64,000 nt of DNA from Halichondria panicea. Taxonomy: Eukaryota > Porifera > Demospongiae > Suberitida > Halichondriidae. Position 1 is the stretch's first letter. Every line of letters starts with the position of its first letter. The translations under genes were made by a program, and so were the position numbers. The notes beneath the pieces were generated by a model that made no database searches, was not told where the DNA came from, and worked only from the letters and a program-made list of their open reading frames with translations. The stretch lies in NCBI RefSeq assembly GCF_963675165.1, contig NC_087379.1:6410839-6474838 (forward strand), in the 5' to 3' direction. Positions 1 to 28,317 of this stretch are shown here, piece by piece.

Positions 1-17699
<17,699 letters not shown>

Positions 17700-17963
17700 G
17701 TCTCTCTTGTAAAAAAATACTGTGTGGCAGCCACTCCCATCTTTTGTGCAAAACTTGTCCACCCACTGCGCATGCGCAAACTTAGACTGTAGACTACTCT
17801 ATGCCTAGTTGGTGTGGCCCCACCCTGGTGGGGCCACGCCCAACTACTCTATGCCCAGACCCACTGCTAGACTAGAGCAACAGAGGAGGTACGACAGGAA
17901 GCGATGTATCACTGCTAAATTGACATTATTCTTTAAATAACGCGCACACTTGCCACGAACAAA
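17700..17963. promoter_or_regulatory. Short divergent promoter region between gene A and HIRAN relic
   Basis: About 260 bp between the gene A start codon (minus) and an ATG of the HIRAN remnant (plus 17964). TGCGCATGCGCA at 17767-17778 fits the NRF-1 palindrome consensus. A near match, TTGCGCATGCTCA, lies at a similar distance (about 80 bp) upstream of the pseudogene C start. No TATA box is evident. Promoter use is inferred from position. Confidence 0.5.
17809..17849. repeat. Hairpin-forming palindrome in the gene A upstream region
   Basis: AGTTGGTGTGGCCCCACC is followed, after a 5-nt loop, by GGGGCCACGCCCAACT. This imperfect inverted repeat is flanked by CTATGCC-type direct repeats (about 17799 and 17851) and resembles a tiny insertion. 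Confidence 0.55.
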
Positions 17964-19027
17964 ATGTCTTCCCAGCAAAACGTAGACAGCGAATTGCTAG
18001 TCCTTTGTCAGTCTCTAGTCCCTTGTCATCAGTAGAAATTGGACTTGACAGATTGATCACTATATTTTGAAGATAGGAATAATGTTTGCTTATATCATCC
18101 CGTCCTTCTCAGTGATCTATGTGGATTTACGACAAGTTAGAATTCAGTTCCTTGATAAAGAAGACCAAGACAGTGCTAGTGACTCTCCTGTTGTAATGAT
18201 GGATGCCTTCATCAGAGCTGATCCCGAGCTAGACAAAATAGTACCTCCTTTCACTATTCAACTCAAAGATTACTGCTTCGTATCGGTAAGAATTCCGTCC
18301 ACTACATTAAACTGATATAGTGCTAGTGATCATCAAACTATAATTATAGAGAGGCATAATTATATGAAATTGTGTACATCATACATATAGTTTATAGTAC
18401 AAATAATTATTCCGAATGTAGGTGGAAGAGTTTTGCAAACGTGTGTAGTCTACGTCAAACACCTTGAATCTACACCAGATGGACTCTTCATTATCTGGGG
18501 ATGGACAGAAGAGAGTATGGATGAGAAAAATGCCTCTGATGACGATCCAGCGTTGATGTCTGACAGTTTGTCAACAGAATCAGATAAAAGTGATGACGAG
18601 TGTGCAGTCTCAAAGAAATTAGCACCGTTAATTTTAAGTGTGTTGGTGTCACTCGTGACCCCTTGTATCAAGAAACTTTGAAGCTAGCATTTGATATGTT
18701 GATCAACGAAAAAAGATGTTCCAGTGAGATTAAATCCCGAACCTAACAATCCGTATGATTCTCATGCAGTGGCATTTGAGTGTAAGATAATTGCTGGCTG
18801 TTGGAAGGTGTTTGGGTATGTACCCAAGGAACTGTGTGATTTTGTATTGAGTGCTATCGACAAGGGGGACATTCTTAACGTTGAATTTTCATGGATTAAA
18901 TATAAAATTATTCGAAGTACCACTCTAGTATGTGCACTGCAACTTCTGTCAGATCTACTTCCATTCCCAGTTCTTCTGCGTTTAGTTCTGTTCATTGCAT
19001 TGTTTATTTCAGAGGTTATTTGGGGTT
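17964..19027 (+). pseudogene. HIRAN-domain gene remnant
   Basis: Plus-strand coding pieces. MSSQQNVDSELLV starts at 17964. A second piece runs about 18110-18285 and ends at a good GTAAGA donor. A third starts at about 18422 (VVYVKHLES) and runs through a Ser/Asp-rich acidic stretch. The fourth (18630-18950) reads FKCVGVTRDPLY, then, after a frame change near the A-run at 18709-18714, VRLNPEPNNPYDSHAVAFE and FGYVPKEL. NPEPNNPYD-x-x-AV and GYVP are the HIRAN signature, a DNA-end-binding module of HLTF-type and other nucleic-acid enzymes. At least two frame changes break the reading, so it is probably dead or its introns are unresolved. It lies head-to-head with gene A. Confidence 0.5.
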
Positions 19028-19850
19028 AATCTCTCCAAGTGTGTTGTTAGTAGAAGTACTTGCTTGGTACCAAATATCAACTGCTAATTGTGTACGGTAT
19101 TGAAGTAATACAAGAGCCAAATCCAATATGTTTTCAATGTAAAAACAGAGCAACAAAACTAATTAAAATGGATCTCGTGACCGTGTCGCACCTCCTCTGG
19201 ACTAGCAAGCTCTGATTGGACGGGGCAGAAGAAAAAGGGACTGGTGACTCTGGGCTACAGCTTCTGTCTCTACCAGAATTTGGGTAGAGATTATTCATTG
19301 ATTTTTCCACGTGATCCAAAAATTGAATGTACAATATCTGCATTCCTTCCAGTAGAATTGCATAGCCTGCAAAAGTGATCGCGCGGGCTTCTTAGCTACA
19401 GTTTGAGAATGGATGCTAGTGTTAGAAAAGAGAAGATTGATGGAGTAATAACGACATCAGGCATTCAGATATTCAGATATTCAGATATTGTCATCTAAGA
19501 CACTAGCAGAGATTAGCTTAGCCTCGATCCCAGGCACTATAGTTGTTTGCCTAACCGTTATAAAAGCGAAAACTCGGCCTGGTATCGAGGCTAAGCAGTT
19601 TTACGTGATGAGAACTGGCAGCCAAAAGTCAGTGTGTTATTGGTTGCCTAAAGCTTTTAATAACGTGTACAATACAAGACAGATAATGGCAGAGGGCAGC
19701 AGTTAGATAGATAGATAAATTTTCATTTGAATAGGAATGCTGCATCCACCATAATGGTAGGTTTTCATGCAGGTCCTATATAAAAGAAAAGGAGAAAAAA
19801 AATACAAAACATACATGTAGATAATTAATTCATATATGACAGGTGTTCTC
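19028..19850. other. Intergenic stretch with small repeats
   Basis: No gene recognised. It contains a three-fold ATTCAGAT repeat (about 19463-19487), a palindromic element at 19519-19593 and a short TAGA run near 19707. Confidence 0.5.
19519..19593. mobile_element. 75-bp palindromic deletion derivative of the TAGCCTCGAT element
   Basis: The ends TAGCCTCGATCCCAGG and CCTGGTATCGAGGCTA are inverted. The interior keeps the sub-terminal block (CCTAACCGTTATAAAAGC) of the 1.09-kb elements. No matching 9-bp direct repeats flank it. Confidence 0.7.
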
Positions 19851-20225
19851 CTAGATTGTAATGTGTAGGGTTTTCAGGGAGGTTTTGAACGACTTTAAGG
19901 TGGGGCATGATTTTGAGGATAGCGGGAGACGGTTGTAGTGCAGAGGACCTGAGTATTCAAAGCTCCTTCTGTAGTGTTCTGAGTTTGGCTGGCCTAGGTG
20001 GATATTACCTGATCCATGGGTCCCAGTGTACAGTTTCGAGTTGAGTTTAAACTTATTCATCAGGTAAGGAGGGGCGTGGTTCAGCAGACATCTGTGAACT
20101 AGAGTGAGCATAGACCTCTGCCGCCTTTCTTGGAGTGTAGTCCAGCCAAGTTGGTCCCTGAGGGGTGAGCTGCTAGTGCGTGGAGGTTTTCCCAATATCA
20201 CACGCATTGAATTGAGAGTAGTCAA
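19851..20225 (-). pseudogene. C-terminal fragment of a non-LTR retrotransposon ORF
   Basis: The minus frame contains QERRQRSMLTLVHRCL, PPYLMNKF, RRSFEYSGPLHYNRLP and LKSFKTSLK. This is the conserved C-terminal tail found after the RT domain of many CR1/L2-like elements. RT motifs are absent. A MULE-like element (20239-21334) is inserted next to its upstream side. Confidence 0.65.
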
Positions 20226-20238
20226 ACTTGTACAAGCT

Positions 20239-21334
20239 TAGCCTCGATCCCAGGCCGAGTTTTCGCTTTTATAACGGTTAGGCGAACAACTGGGCCTGGT
20301 ACTAGTTGTCTGCGCATGCGTCAATCGTTCGTCAGATTCTGACGAATGGATATTCTCGTTCACTTTCGTGACATTTATATTCGTGTACTATCGTGTACTA
20401 GAAGTCAGTTCCCGTTTTATCATTATTGGAATCGATTGGAATGGCTCTTAGCTGAAGCTTCTCTCTTCTCTGAAGCTTATTCTGAAGACTGAACAACAAG
20501 GGAAGAGGTATAAAGCTTTGTCAAGCTTGTTAAGGTCAGATATTTTTGTGTGGGCCCTATGGCCGGCTATGCTATCAAGTTAAGTCTTGTTCATGTTTGG
20601 CAAGAATGTAGGTAGACTATAGTTTCATCATTAATATGGTGGATCAAGTGAAGAGTGTGAGCTAGAGAACTTGGTGCTGCCATCATCAGCTCGTCGACAA
20701 TGACACTATAACCGAGAAATTTAATATGTATAGATCTACACGTATTTAAAATGTCTACTTCTCTGTACAGGAGCAATGGCTAATATCCAGCTATCCCAAC
20801 AGTGCTCCTCTTGGCTATACTAACGGACGAGACTGGACAGTTTGAGGTAAGGGTTTAACCGTCTTTGGTTCTTTTAATAATTATTGTCCTATACTCACAG
20901 ACACAGGACTGGAGTATGACCTGTTCATTCGAGCGTTGCTGGGTAGCTCAGAGACATCAAGAGAATCTACGTTTTCTCAAGCAATGAGTTACGAGTTGGG
21001 GCCTAGAATCAGAGAAGTCCAGCAGCCTACTAAATCTTTTTGAAACGTAATTTGAAGGCATTCAATCATCCTGAAGTTGCCCTGGGTCACTGTAATTGTG
21101 CTGCAGCACAACTGGCAACTCCCCAGGCCTTTGTGAAGCAGCTCCCTATGTGCATCTTTTGTGTACTCACTCTGTGCATTTTCTGTGTACAAATTTCTAT
21201 TATTGATTTATTAAATATTTTTGCCGACCACAAATATACAATGAAAATTTGACGCATGCGCAGACAACTAGTACCAGGCCCAGTTGTTTGCCTAGCCGTT
21301 ATAAAAGCGAAAACTCGGCCTGGGATCGAGGCTA
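20239..21334. mobile_element. MULE-like non-autonomous transposon, copy 1 (1096 bp)
   Basis: Long TIRs of about 80 bp: TAGCCTCGATCCCAGGCC at the left and GGCCTGGGATCGAGGCTA at the right. Direct 9-bp GTACAAGCT repeats flank it (20230-20238 and 21335-21343). Nine-bp duplications are typical of Mutator-like (MuDR/Rehavkus) elements. No transposase frame is visible, so it must be mobilised in trans. It is nearly identical to copy 2 at 30226-31318. Confidence 0.88.
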
Positions 21335-21679
21335 GTACAAGCTGTCTTAAATCGATGCCACTCCTCGGTTTTAATCAAGAGGAGGCCTGTGAAGAAGCTA
21401 TACTTGGTGGAGAACTTTTGCATTCTTGGCAATACTCTGCACATAATACTGTCCATTCTCCAACCTCCTCTGAACAGACATACACCGATTAAGAAGGACT
21501 GCCAAGATTTCTACATTCATCAGCTGTTCCATGCTAATCCACAAGTTGTGGTACAACAGACATTGCGGTACAACTACAAGAATCTATAGTATCAAAAGGC
21601 TGGCTAGATAGATCTGTGTACTTGTCTTTAGCTTTGACTCTGCTTGCGCTTTGACACATCAGAATTGGATAATTTGCTT

Positions 21680-23500
21680 CTTCTTCTTCTTTTTCGCCTC
21701 CAGTTTTGGAGAGTAGCCCACAAGGGCAGATCACATGATGAGAAGGTACAAGCTCCACCCTCAGGTGGAGTTTAAAGATAGAATGTCACTGCGGGTGTGC
21801 CGCAGATTGTGGAGAAAGTGTAAGATCCAGTCTTGTGCATGGGCATCAGATGGCCAGATTTGACCAAGCAGAAGGCCGCAGAGGTCCCCAGAGCTGTGGT
21901 CCTTTATGCTGGCTGGGGCAGCGGCTATAAGAGCCTCCCTGAGTGAGGAGAGAGCTGGGCAGGTCAGCAAGAAGTGCGAGGGTGATTCTACACCTAGATT
22001 GCAAAGTTTGCAGGTTGCATCTCCCGGTGCAGCGTTGGTTGATCTGTACCTAAATCTTGAGGCGTCAAGTTCTAGGCCATCACAGCCGGTGAGAAGCCTG
22101 ATCCTGAAGTTAGAGGGGCCGTGCAGAGATCTGTCTTTCAGGGAGCATGACCACAGCTGGGAGGGCTTCCCAAGATGGGCAGGCAGGGATGAGATATTGA
22201 GGTGTGAGCAGGAGTCTACCAGATTTACATGCTGTTTGATGAGCATTGACTTTTTCGCAGCTGCTTTGAAGGAGTCTTTGTTTTTTCCATTCAGAACCAT
22301 GTTAGAAATTGGAGGGTATGAGTGAGTAGAAGCTAGAGACGCCCATGTCTTGAGTACCCCAGTGAGAAGCAGTCTTTCCATCAGGACTTTTTTGGGGAGG
22401 TCTTCTGTTGACATACAAGCTATAGAGTTAATAAAGCAGAGCTGCCTGCAGTCTACCATGGAGGAAATCCCCATTGATCCAATAAGGCTCGACAGTGCAA
22501 GTGAGGGACATCTGGTCGGGAGACCCTGAATCGTACGCAGTATTTTTCTGTGGGATCTTTCCAGCATTGTTAGTTCAGTTTTTGTGAGTGACCAAAGCTC
22601 TGACCCGTATAGAGTAACTGGGAGGCAGAGAGAAGAGTATAATTTGTGGGATGTGATGGGGTGGAGGCAGCCAAATCTTGCTCCAATCGAGTTCAAGGCA
22701 AAGAAGGCACTCCTCCCTGCAGAGCAACGATTGGATATTTTTGCCAGGCCAGATGTAGTTACCAGGTGCAAGATTCCTAGGTGAGAGTAGCTGTCTGCCT
22801 CTTGTATAGTTTCATGGCATACAAAAAAGGAGCGGGAGAGACGGCCAGACGAACGGGATTTTGACGACTCCCCAAAGATTAAAACTGCAGATTTTGAAGA
22901 ATTGATTTCATAACGCCAGGCACTAGCATAGTCTGAAACGATGTCAAGTAGAGATTGCAGCTTGACAGGAGTATCCGCAATGAGAGAAAGATTGTCTGCG
23001 TACATGGGGGATGGGCAGTGAACAGAGCCGACCATAGCACCAAGGCAGCATTCATCTAGTTGGACCAGAAGTGCATCCACGTAAACCGAGTAGAGCAGTG
23101 GGGACAGGATTGCACCTTGGCGGACACCCTGTTTAATACTAAAGACATGAGACCTTTTACCCTTCAAAAGGAAGCAGGAGGAGGAGCGAGAGTACCAGTC
23201 GACCAGAAGGTGCCAGATTCTCGGATGAATATTCTTTTCATGTAGTTTGACAAACAGGCCCTCATGCCAGACAGTATCGAAGGCCTTCTTGACATCTAGG
23301 AAAGCCACAAACGCCTTCTTCCCTAGGTCACGGAGAGATTGGACAGATTCTTGGAACACAAATGCAGTGTGTATCGAGCTATACCCTACTCTGAGACCCC
23401 CCGGGAGGTGGTTGAGGGAAATGCCATCTGCTGACAACTTGTCTAATATTAGTTTTTCTAATAGTTTCCCGACATTGGATAAGAGAGACATTCCTCTCAC
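21680..23500 (-). mobile_element. 5'-truncated non-LTR retrotransposon
   Basis: The element body consists of the RT frame (23500-21761), a short 3' UTR and a (GAA)n tail at about 21680-21699. The 5' side stops abruptly just before RGMSLLSN, where full elements continue with the N-terminal RT and endonuclease. This is the usual result of incomplete target-primed reverse transcription. Confidence 0.8.
21761..23500 (-). CDS. Reverse transcriptase of non-LTR retrotransposon (partial, likely inactive)
   Basis: About 579 residues are open from the truncation point. Motifs: RGMSLLSNVGKLLEKLI near residue 1; motif A FLDVKKAFDTVWH (about 67-79); motif B GVRQGAILSPLLY (about 125-137); motif C reads MYADN instead of YADD (about 167); then the thumb region. 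A C-terminal zinc knuckle C-x2-C-x8-H-x4-C lies near residue 500. Non-LTR RTs copy RNA at a nicked target. The Asp-to-Asn change in the catalytic pair and the missing N-terminal endonuclease argue against activity. The frame is otherwise intact, suggesting a fairly recent insertion. The clade (R1/CR1-like) is not settled. Confidence 0.8.
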   Translation of the reverse strand: MRGMSLLSNVGKLLEKLILDKLSADGISLNHLPGGLRVGYSSIHTAFVFQESVQSLRDLGKKAFVAFLDVKKAFDTVWHEGLFVKLHEKNIHPRIWHLLVDWYSRSSSCFLLKGKRSHVFSIKQGVRQGAILSPLLYSVYVDALLVQLDECCLGAMVGSVHCPSPMYADNLSLIADTPVKLQSLLDIVSDYASAWRYEINSSKSAVLIFGESSKSRSSGRLSRSFFVCHETIQEADSYSHLGILHLVTTSGLAKISNRCSAGRSAFFALNSIGARFGCLHPITSHKLYSSLCLPVTLYGSELWSLTKTELTMLERSHRKILRTIQGLPTRCPSLALSSLIGSMGISSMVDCRQLCFINSIACMSTEDLPKKVLMERLLLTGVLKTWASLASTHSYPPISNMVLNGKNKDSFKAAAKKSMLIKQHVNLVDSCSHLNISSLPAHLGKPSQLWSCSLKDRSLHGPSNFRIRLLTGCDGLELDASRFRYRSTNAAPGDATCKLCNLGVESPSHFLLTCPALSSLREALIAAAPASIKDHSSGDLCGLLLGQIWPSDAHAQDWILHFLHNLRHTRSDILSLNST

Positions 23501-23669
23501 GTGACATTAATAGCATTCCTGATTTTTGCAATGTAGCCCAGATCACCAGTCACTTTTCTCCCGCCCCCGTCCAATCAGAGAAAAGGGAGTGGCTTGCGAG
23601 TCTAACCCACTGCCCAGTGACTGTGATCCAATACCCATGCAGACTCTGACAAACACCGGTAGTAATAGA

Positions 23670-24072
23670 TATAATATATTAGACTGGCGGTGACAGCAAC
23701 CCGAGTGCGTAGCGCGAGCGACTGGCAAACTGCCTATCAGTCACTCGTCTCAGCGGAAGTGTAATAGATCGTATGTAGCCTCGATTCCAAGCCACTATTC
23801 AAGGGGCTGGAGTCGAGGCTAGATCGTATGACACTACTAAACATGAAATCGTTATAGATAATGTGGTTAAATTTGCTATGAGATTCAGCTACTATGGAAT
23901 GCACTGAATCCCCTGAAGTGTAAGTGCAGTTACAATTACAGGGCTAATATGACGTTGAGCAATCTGATAGGCTGCAATGCTCGTTGCAGCTGAGACGAGT
24001 GACTGATAGACAGTTTGCCAGTCCCTCGCGCTATGCACGCGAGGGGCTGTGCCGCCAGTCTAATAATATATA
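23670..24072. mobile_element. MITE, ~400 bp, with ~80-bp imperfect TIRs
   Basis: The left arm (about 23670-23754) and right arm (about 23988-24072) are inverted copies. They share ATTAGACTGGCGG outward and CACTCGTCTCAGC inward. Inside sits a nested 46-bp palindrome with its own 9-bp target duplication (23776-23821). Confidence 0.8.
23776..23821. mobile_element. 46-bp palindromic mini-element with 9-bp target duplication
   Basis: It begins TAGCCTCGATTCC and ends GGAGTCGAGGCTA, and is flanked directly by GATCGTATG on both sides (23767-23775 and 23822-23830). Ends and duplication length match the 1.09-kb MULE-like elements, but almost only the TIRs remain. Confidence 0.88.
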
Positions 24073-25708
24073 CTGTTACATAGATCTAGTCTATTTATAC
24101 AGACCACATGCAGTGCTAGTGTTTGCTGGCTGTGCCCTATTAATGGAGACGGGAGGATTGAGGGGTCGTTGTGGGAGGGAACAGCTAGGATCACCTTTAA
24201 TTGTGTGCATGTGGTAAGCAACAGGACCGTGTACCCCTCGAATGAGAGATTGGTCGCATTTCAATGTCCAGGAGAGATCGGGATTGGACTGACTTGGTTC
24301 TATCATAGATTGAAGGGTTAGAGGGGGATAGGAAACGGAGTGGTGCACGTGATGATTTTACATTGAATCTGCAGTGGAGCCTCGAAAACTATCCGCGTTA
24401 CGTCCTATGAACGAGCACATTTTTGCCAGGTAACTCCCAAAGCTGTGTTTTCTCGAGACATCATCTCTTTCAGTAATTTATAACACACCTAGTCCATGAG
24501 CCTCTTGTAGTACTTGCTAATGACTGACCACACCCAGTAAAAGGAGACTTTCCAATAAAGTTATATGTTCCCAAGGCTGTTTTAGAGCTAAAGGAACATG
24601 TAACGTGTAAGCATGCTGGTTATGACTACTACAATAGGTATAGACCTTAAAATATAAGTGAGTTGCACGGACTAAGCACAGTTACTTGTAGTTTATTATA
24701 CATTGTGGGTGTAGAAATAGGTATCGATTAAACCGGGGGAAACACGGATCGTACCACGAGGGTGCTTCCGATTCCAATCCCCCTTTTCCTTTATCTATGG
24801 TTCTATCATATAGTTTTCCGGGTACACTAAGTTTACATATTACGTTATATGTCTACTAATCAGACGCAGCATACAATATCATGGTTGTAATAATATTATA
24901 TAGCAGTCAATTATATGAGCAACTAATTAGCTATGTGCAAGTGTGTCTTTTATGTCTAGTGCAACTATGTATTATACTTTGTGCCAAATATTCCGGAATA
25001 GTTTTTTGAATAATAGGCAGCCTTTTTTCGTTCAATTGGAGACGGATCGGCCTGGGATCGAGGCTATGCTTGCACATGCACTGAATATTGCTACAATTTT
25101 ATTGTTGTTAAATTGCTCAATACAAGGAGGGGTGAGCCTCAGGCAGCTTTCCATTCTAGAGTGCTGATGAGTGATGAAGAACCATGCAGCAATAACTGAT
25201 TAGCTAGTTACATCATGCCGAATCATATCATCTAGCTATAGATAGTTTGTGATATCTCTAGCTAGTACTGTATAGTGTGCCCTAATAAATTTGTTGTTAG
25301 TAGCAGGATAACTGACTTAATTAAGCTAGGAGTATGGCTTCCCCCCAAGAATGTCCCGGAACTAATTAAGCCACCCTTCCTATAATTCTTGTACGCCCCT
25401 GCTGGGAACGAGGCTACTTGAACATTTCCTGTCATGAGACTACTGTGTGGATAGTTTGTAAATCAAGGTCATATAATTATATCTATACCATTACCTGAGT
25501 AATACCGGCTCTTCACAAGAAGTAAAAATAGCTGGGCGGAGATCAGCCAGCAAAATGGGTAGAAAATTTGAAAAGAAGAAATCGGTATAATAAAAAATCG
25601 GTCAAGGCCTAATCTAGACTAGATCTACGTAGGTCTATATAAAATAAATATACTTCTCTCAAGTTTAATAACAGCTCTATACATGCATGGTTCAATTTCA
25701 GAAGTGGG
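24073..25708. other. Intergenic, repeat-rich
   Basis: Contains a repeated segment at 24153-24303 (copy at about 29142-29283) and a solitary GGCCTGGGATCGAGGCTA end near 25049-25066. I see no gene. Confidence 0.5.
24153..24303 (+). repeat. Repeated segment with an open, Ig-like-looking frame, copy 1
   Basis: Similar to about 29142-29283. In one plus frame it reads VYPSNERLVAFQC then GIGLTWFY; the second copy has the same frame with substitutions and ends in a stop after TWF. A C-(x)n-W spacing recalls an Ig strand pair, but the piece is short and could equally be noncoding repeat. Confidence 0.4.
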
Positions 25709-26061
25709 TTATGTTGTTAGCAGAGCATCACCTAAGTCAATGAAACCAGGGTTACCAGTATACAAAGGTGCAGCTGCTTTCTCCATTGTGTCCTGTGAAA
25801 ACACAGGGTTCTCTGCCACAATCCCTCCATTGGTAGGGCTGTTCACGGATGAGTTAATCTGTTTAGTGCTGGAGAGAGAAAATATAAATTACCATCTCAG
25901 TTACAAACTAATGGCTCCTCTTAAAGGACAGTCAGTCCCTGAACACATTATTTTTTTGCTAAATGCTGCAATTAAACTATTTAATGCGAGAAGGGACAAG
26001 GTGGATGCCTCATTGACTGCCACTTGATTTGATTGTTGGCTTCTACGAGAAAATAACTTAC

Positions 26062-26215
26062 AAGTAGATCTTCACTCTCTTTTGGCGGTAGTAGCAGTAG
26101 ATAGTAGCTATCAGAATCACAGTCGCGACCAAGATCACGCAGCCAATCGCAATGAGAACTATATAGCATAAAGTGGGAGACCACCATCTCTGTTCACAGG
26201 TACAGGTGACAGCTC
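26062..26215 (-). pseudogene. Frame-broken transmembrane exon of pseudogene C
   Basis: 154 nt against 155 nt in gene B and relic D. The hydrophobic helix and the following YYRQKRVKIY stop-transfer cluster are readable, but from the phase-0 acceptor the frame meets TAG after LPLYAI. Confidence 0.75.
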
Positions 26216-27024
26216 CTGCAGTCGAACGTTGAGAAATTGGCTAACAAAATTATTATAACCATGCTAATTTAGGTACCTATATCACTTAATTAAAGTCCTA
26301 TAATTATACGTACTTACTCACCACAGACTTAAGTTCGTTGTATATACGGATCATTGGTCCGTTTGTTAGCCATGCATTGAGCCACGACTCTTGATAGAAA
26401 CTGGTGACACAGGTCTTTCCTGTTCCATGACCCACAAGGCTTGTACTGTAGTGGGGAGGGGGTATTGTTGCACAAGTAACTCAGTACATACAAGAAGGAC
26501 TATAATTATATTTGTTCCAGTTAAAAAAATAGATGAAACCTGAGAATTCATGGTGCATGGTGTCATTAGGTAGAACAATTGGTTTAGATGGTAACAGATT
26601 GACTCTGAGGGGATTTACACGCAGTACGTGTGCATGTGTGTGTGTGTACCTAAAGTAAACGAGGGATGTATCACTCCCGGAGCAAGTAAGGACGCTGCCA
26701 GCAAAGCAGGGTGTTATTCATGATATCCTCAATGTTGCTCACTGTTTGATCATTCTCGCTCTGTTTAAAGCTAGTACAACGGTCAGCATCCTCAAGTTTG
26801 AAGCTCAGTTCAAATAGCTTGGTATCGTCTAAGTCAACCTTCATAGGAGTACTACTTGCTGCATCTCCGCAAGTAGCTGCTCTCACCATGAACCAATATG
26901 GAGTGCACACGTCAAGTCCAGTGAGGTCAATCTCAGTGTCGGTGGATGAAGACACCTTGTCACTCCTGATGAGATTGTCCTGTACACATGAACAATAATT
27001 ATAGTATTAGGAGTACATTAGGAG

Positions 27025-27457
27025 TACAGTAGACTCTCGTTAATCCGGCCACCCTTGGGACCATGCAGCTTGGCCGGAATAGCGAGGTGGCCGTACTTCA
27101 GATAATTAGCTGCGGCTTAAAAACGACCTTACCTCGAATCTAATCACTGATTTGCAGTTCTTGTCTCGAGGATAATGAAAGATAATGAATCATTCTGCTC
27201 TCTATTTAAGTGTAATCCAATTTTATTTACTAAACCACACCCAAAACATCATATCCGGCCGTAATACACATATAAAATTACATTGAAAACGTTATTTGGG
27301 ACAGCCAGCACTGGCCGGTAAACGGAATAGTGAGTGGCCGTACTTCAGGGTGAGTTTTGTGCAGTAAACATAGAGGTAGCATTCCATGCCAAACCAAATG
27401 GCCGGTATATCGAGGTGGCCGTACTTCAGAGAGCCGGAATAGCGAGAGTCTACTGTA
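27025..27457. mobile_element. MITE with TIR TACAGTAGACTCTCG (pogo/Tigger-like ends)
   Basis: Left TACAGTAGACTCTCGTTA and right GCGAGAGTCTACTGTA are inverted, with TA at both ends. The interior repeats GGCCG and GTGGCCGTACTTCAG several times. It lies in the gutted middle of pseudogene C. Confidence 0.8.
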
Positions 27458-28043
27458 TGCAACTCCCATGCACATTCCATTCTACATCTAGGACTGAATC
27501 CATCACTAACACTTGTAGTTATTGTGCATGGGGGCTGGAGGTACACAACCATTGTGTTTGTTGATATTAATTAACCACTACACCTACGCACCCTCTTAAG
27601 ATGCGGTCTGATAGTGACGTGATATGACATACTCGTACCTTAACGTGGTTTACACTACAACTGCTACAGTTAGATACTCCTCTTAATGTACTCCTGATAA
27701 TATGACATGGCCTGATAATATGACATGGCCAGCATATATACACTGTATAACAAGTGTATAGTTATTGCAGTTGCCCTCGTGCAACATGGTAAATATTGCA
27801 CTGGATGACTACAGTCCTCGGGCATTACACGGAAAGGGGGGGGGGGATTGCCAAGTAATTGCACGCTGTCAATGACATGCCCCCTTTCATCCTCTGGCTA
27901 CACTACTATTTACTGTATCCCTCGTGCGGCTACGTTCTCAAAGCATAAATCATACACCTTAAGCAAAAAATGCATCCGTATTTAACTACTGCTGTACATG
28001 TATAACAAATTTATAGCTGGGAGCATTACATACAAACAGTTAC

Positions 28044-28107
28044 CATTAGCAGAGCTACTGCAAAGTAATCCAATAGCAAGCAACAAATAGTTTTTCCAGG
28101 TAACCAT
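28044..28107 (-). pseudogene. Signal-peptide exon of pseudogene C
   Basis: 64 nt encoding M-V-TWK and a leucine-rich hydrophobic core, ending SSSANG, phase 1 at a GTAACT donor. It shares the M-x-TWK start with the gene A signal peptide, showing common origin of the 5' ends. Confidence 0.8.
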
Positions 28108-28317
28108 GGCTATCTCATTAGCTCCTTTTCTTGTGATTAACAGTAGCTGAAGAACTGAGAAGCCTCACCCTCCTGAACTGTAAGCTATTGCGCATGCTCA
28201 AACACTAACACGCCCCCTCTCAAGGTTGTGGGCGGGTAGGCAGCGGGTAGCCTGCCGCTTGACACGATCACGTGATCCATAATTGGTTTGCGAATGTGCC
28301 AAATCAGCAGAAAACTT

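Larger units (their letters stand above)
25709..28107 (-). pseudogene. Pseudogene C: internally deleted SRCR/FN3 receptor
   Basis: Pieces in order: signal peptide exon 28107-28044 (MVTWKNYLLLA...ANG); FN3/juxtamembrane exon 26979-26650 (GLDVCTPYWFMVRAATC); exon 26445-26322 (SLVGHGTGK); transmembrane exon 26215-26062 (IAIGCVILVATVILIATIY); tail exon 25868-25709 with NPVF. Compared with gene B, the 26979 exon lacks about 35 nt, which shifts frame before FAGS, and the transmembrane exon has a net +2 change that creates an in-frame TAG. No SRCR, sushi or first FN3 half was found between 28044 and 26979, and the exon phases 1 and 0 on either side cannot be joined. It is a dead paralog. Confidence 0.75.

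Noticed and set aside
21906-22325. 139-codon open frame on the plus strand
   Set aside because: It is antisense to the reverse-transcriptase frame, which has clear RT motifs.
24700-24830. Possible tRNA-like fold near GATTCCAATCCCCC
   Set aside because: A TTCCAATCC-like T-arm is present, but no matching acceptor stem, D-arm or anticodon arm could be drawn.
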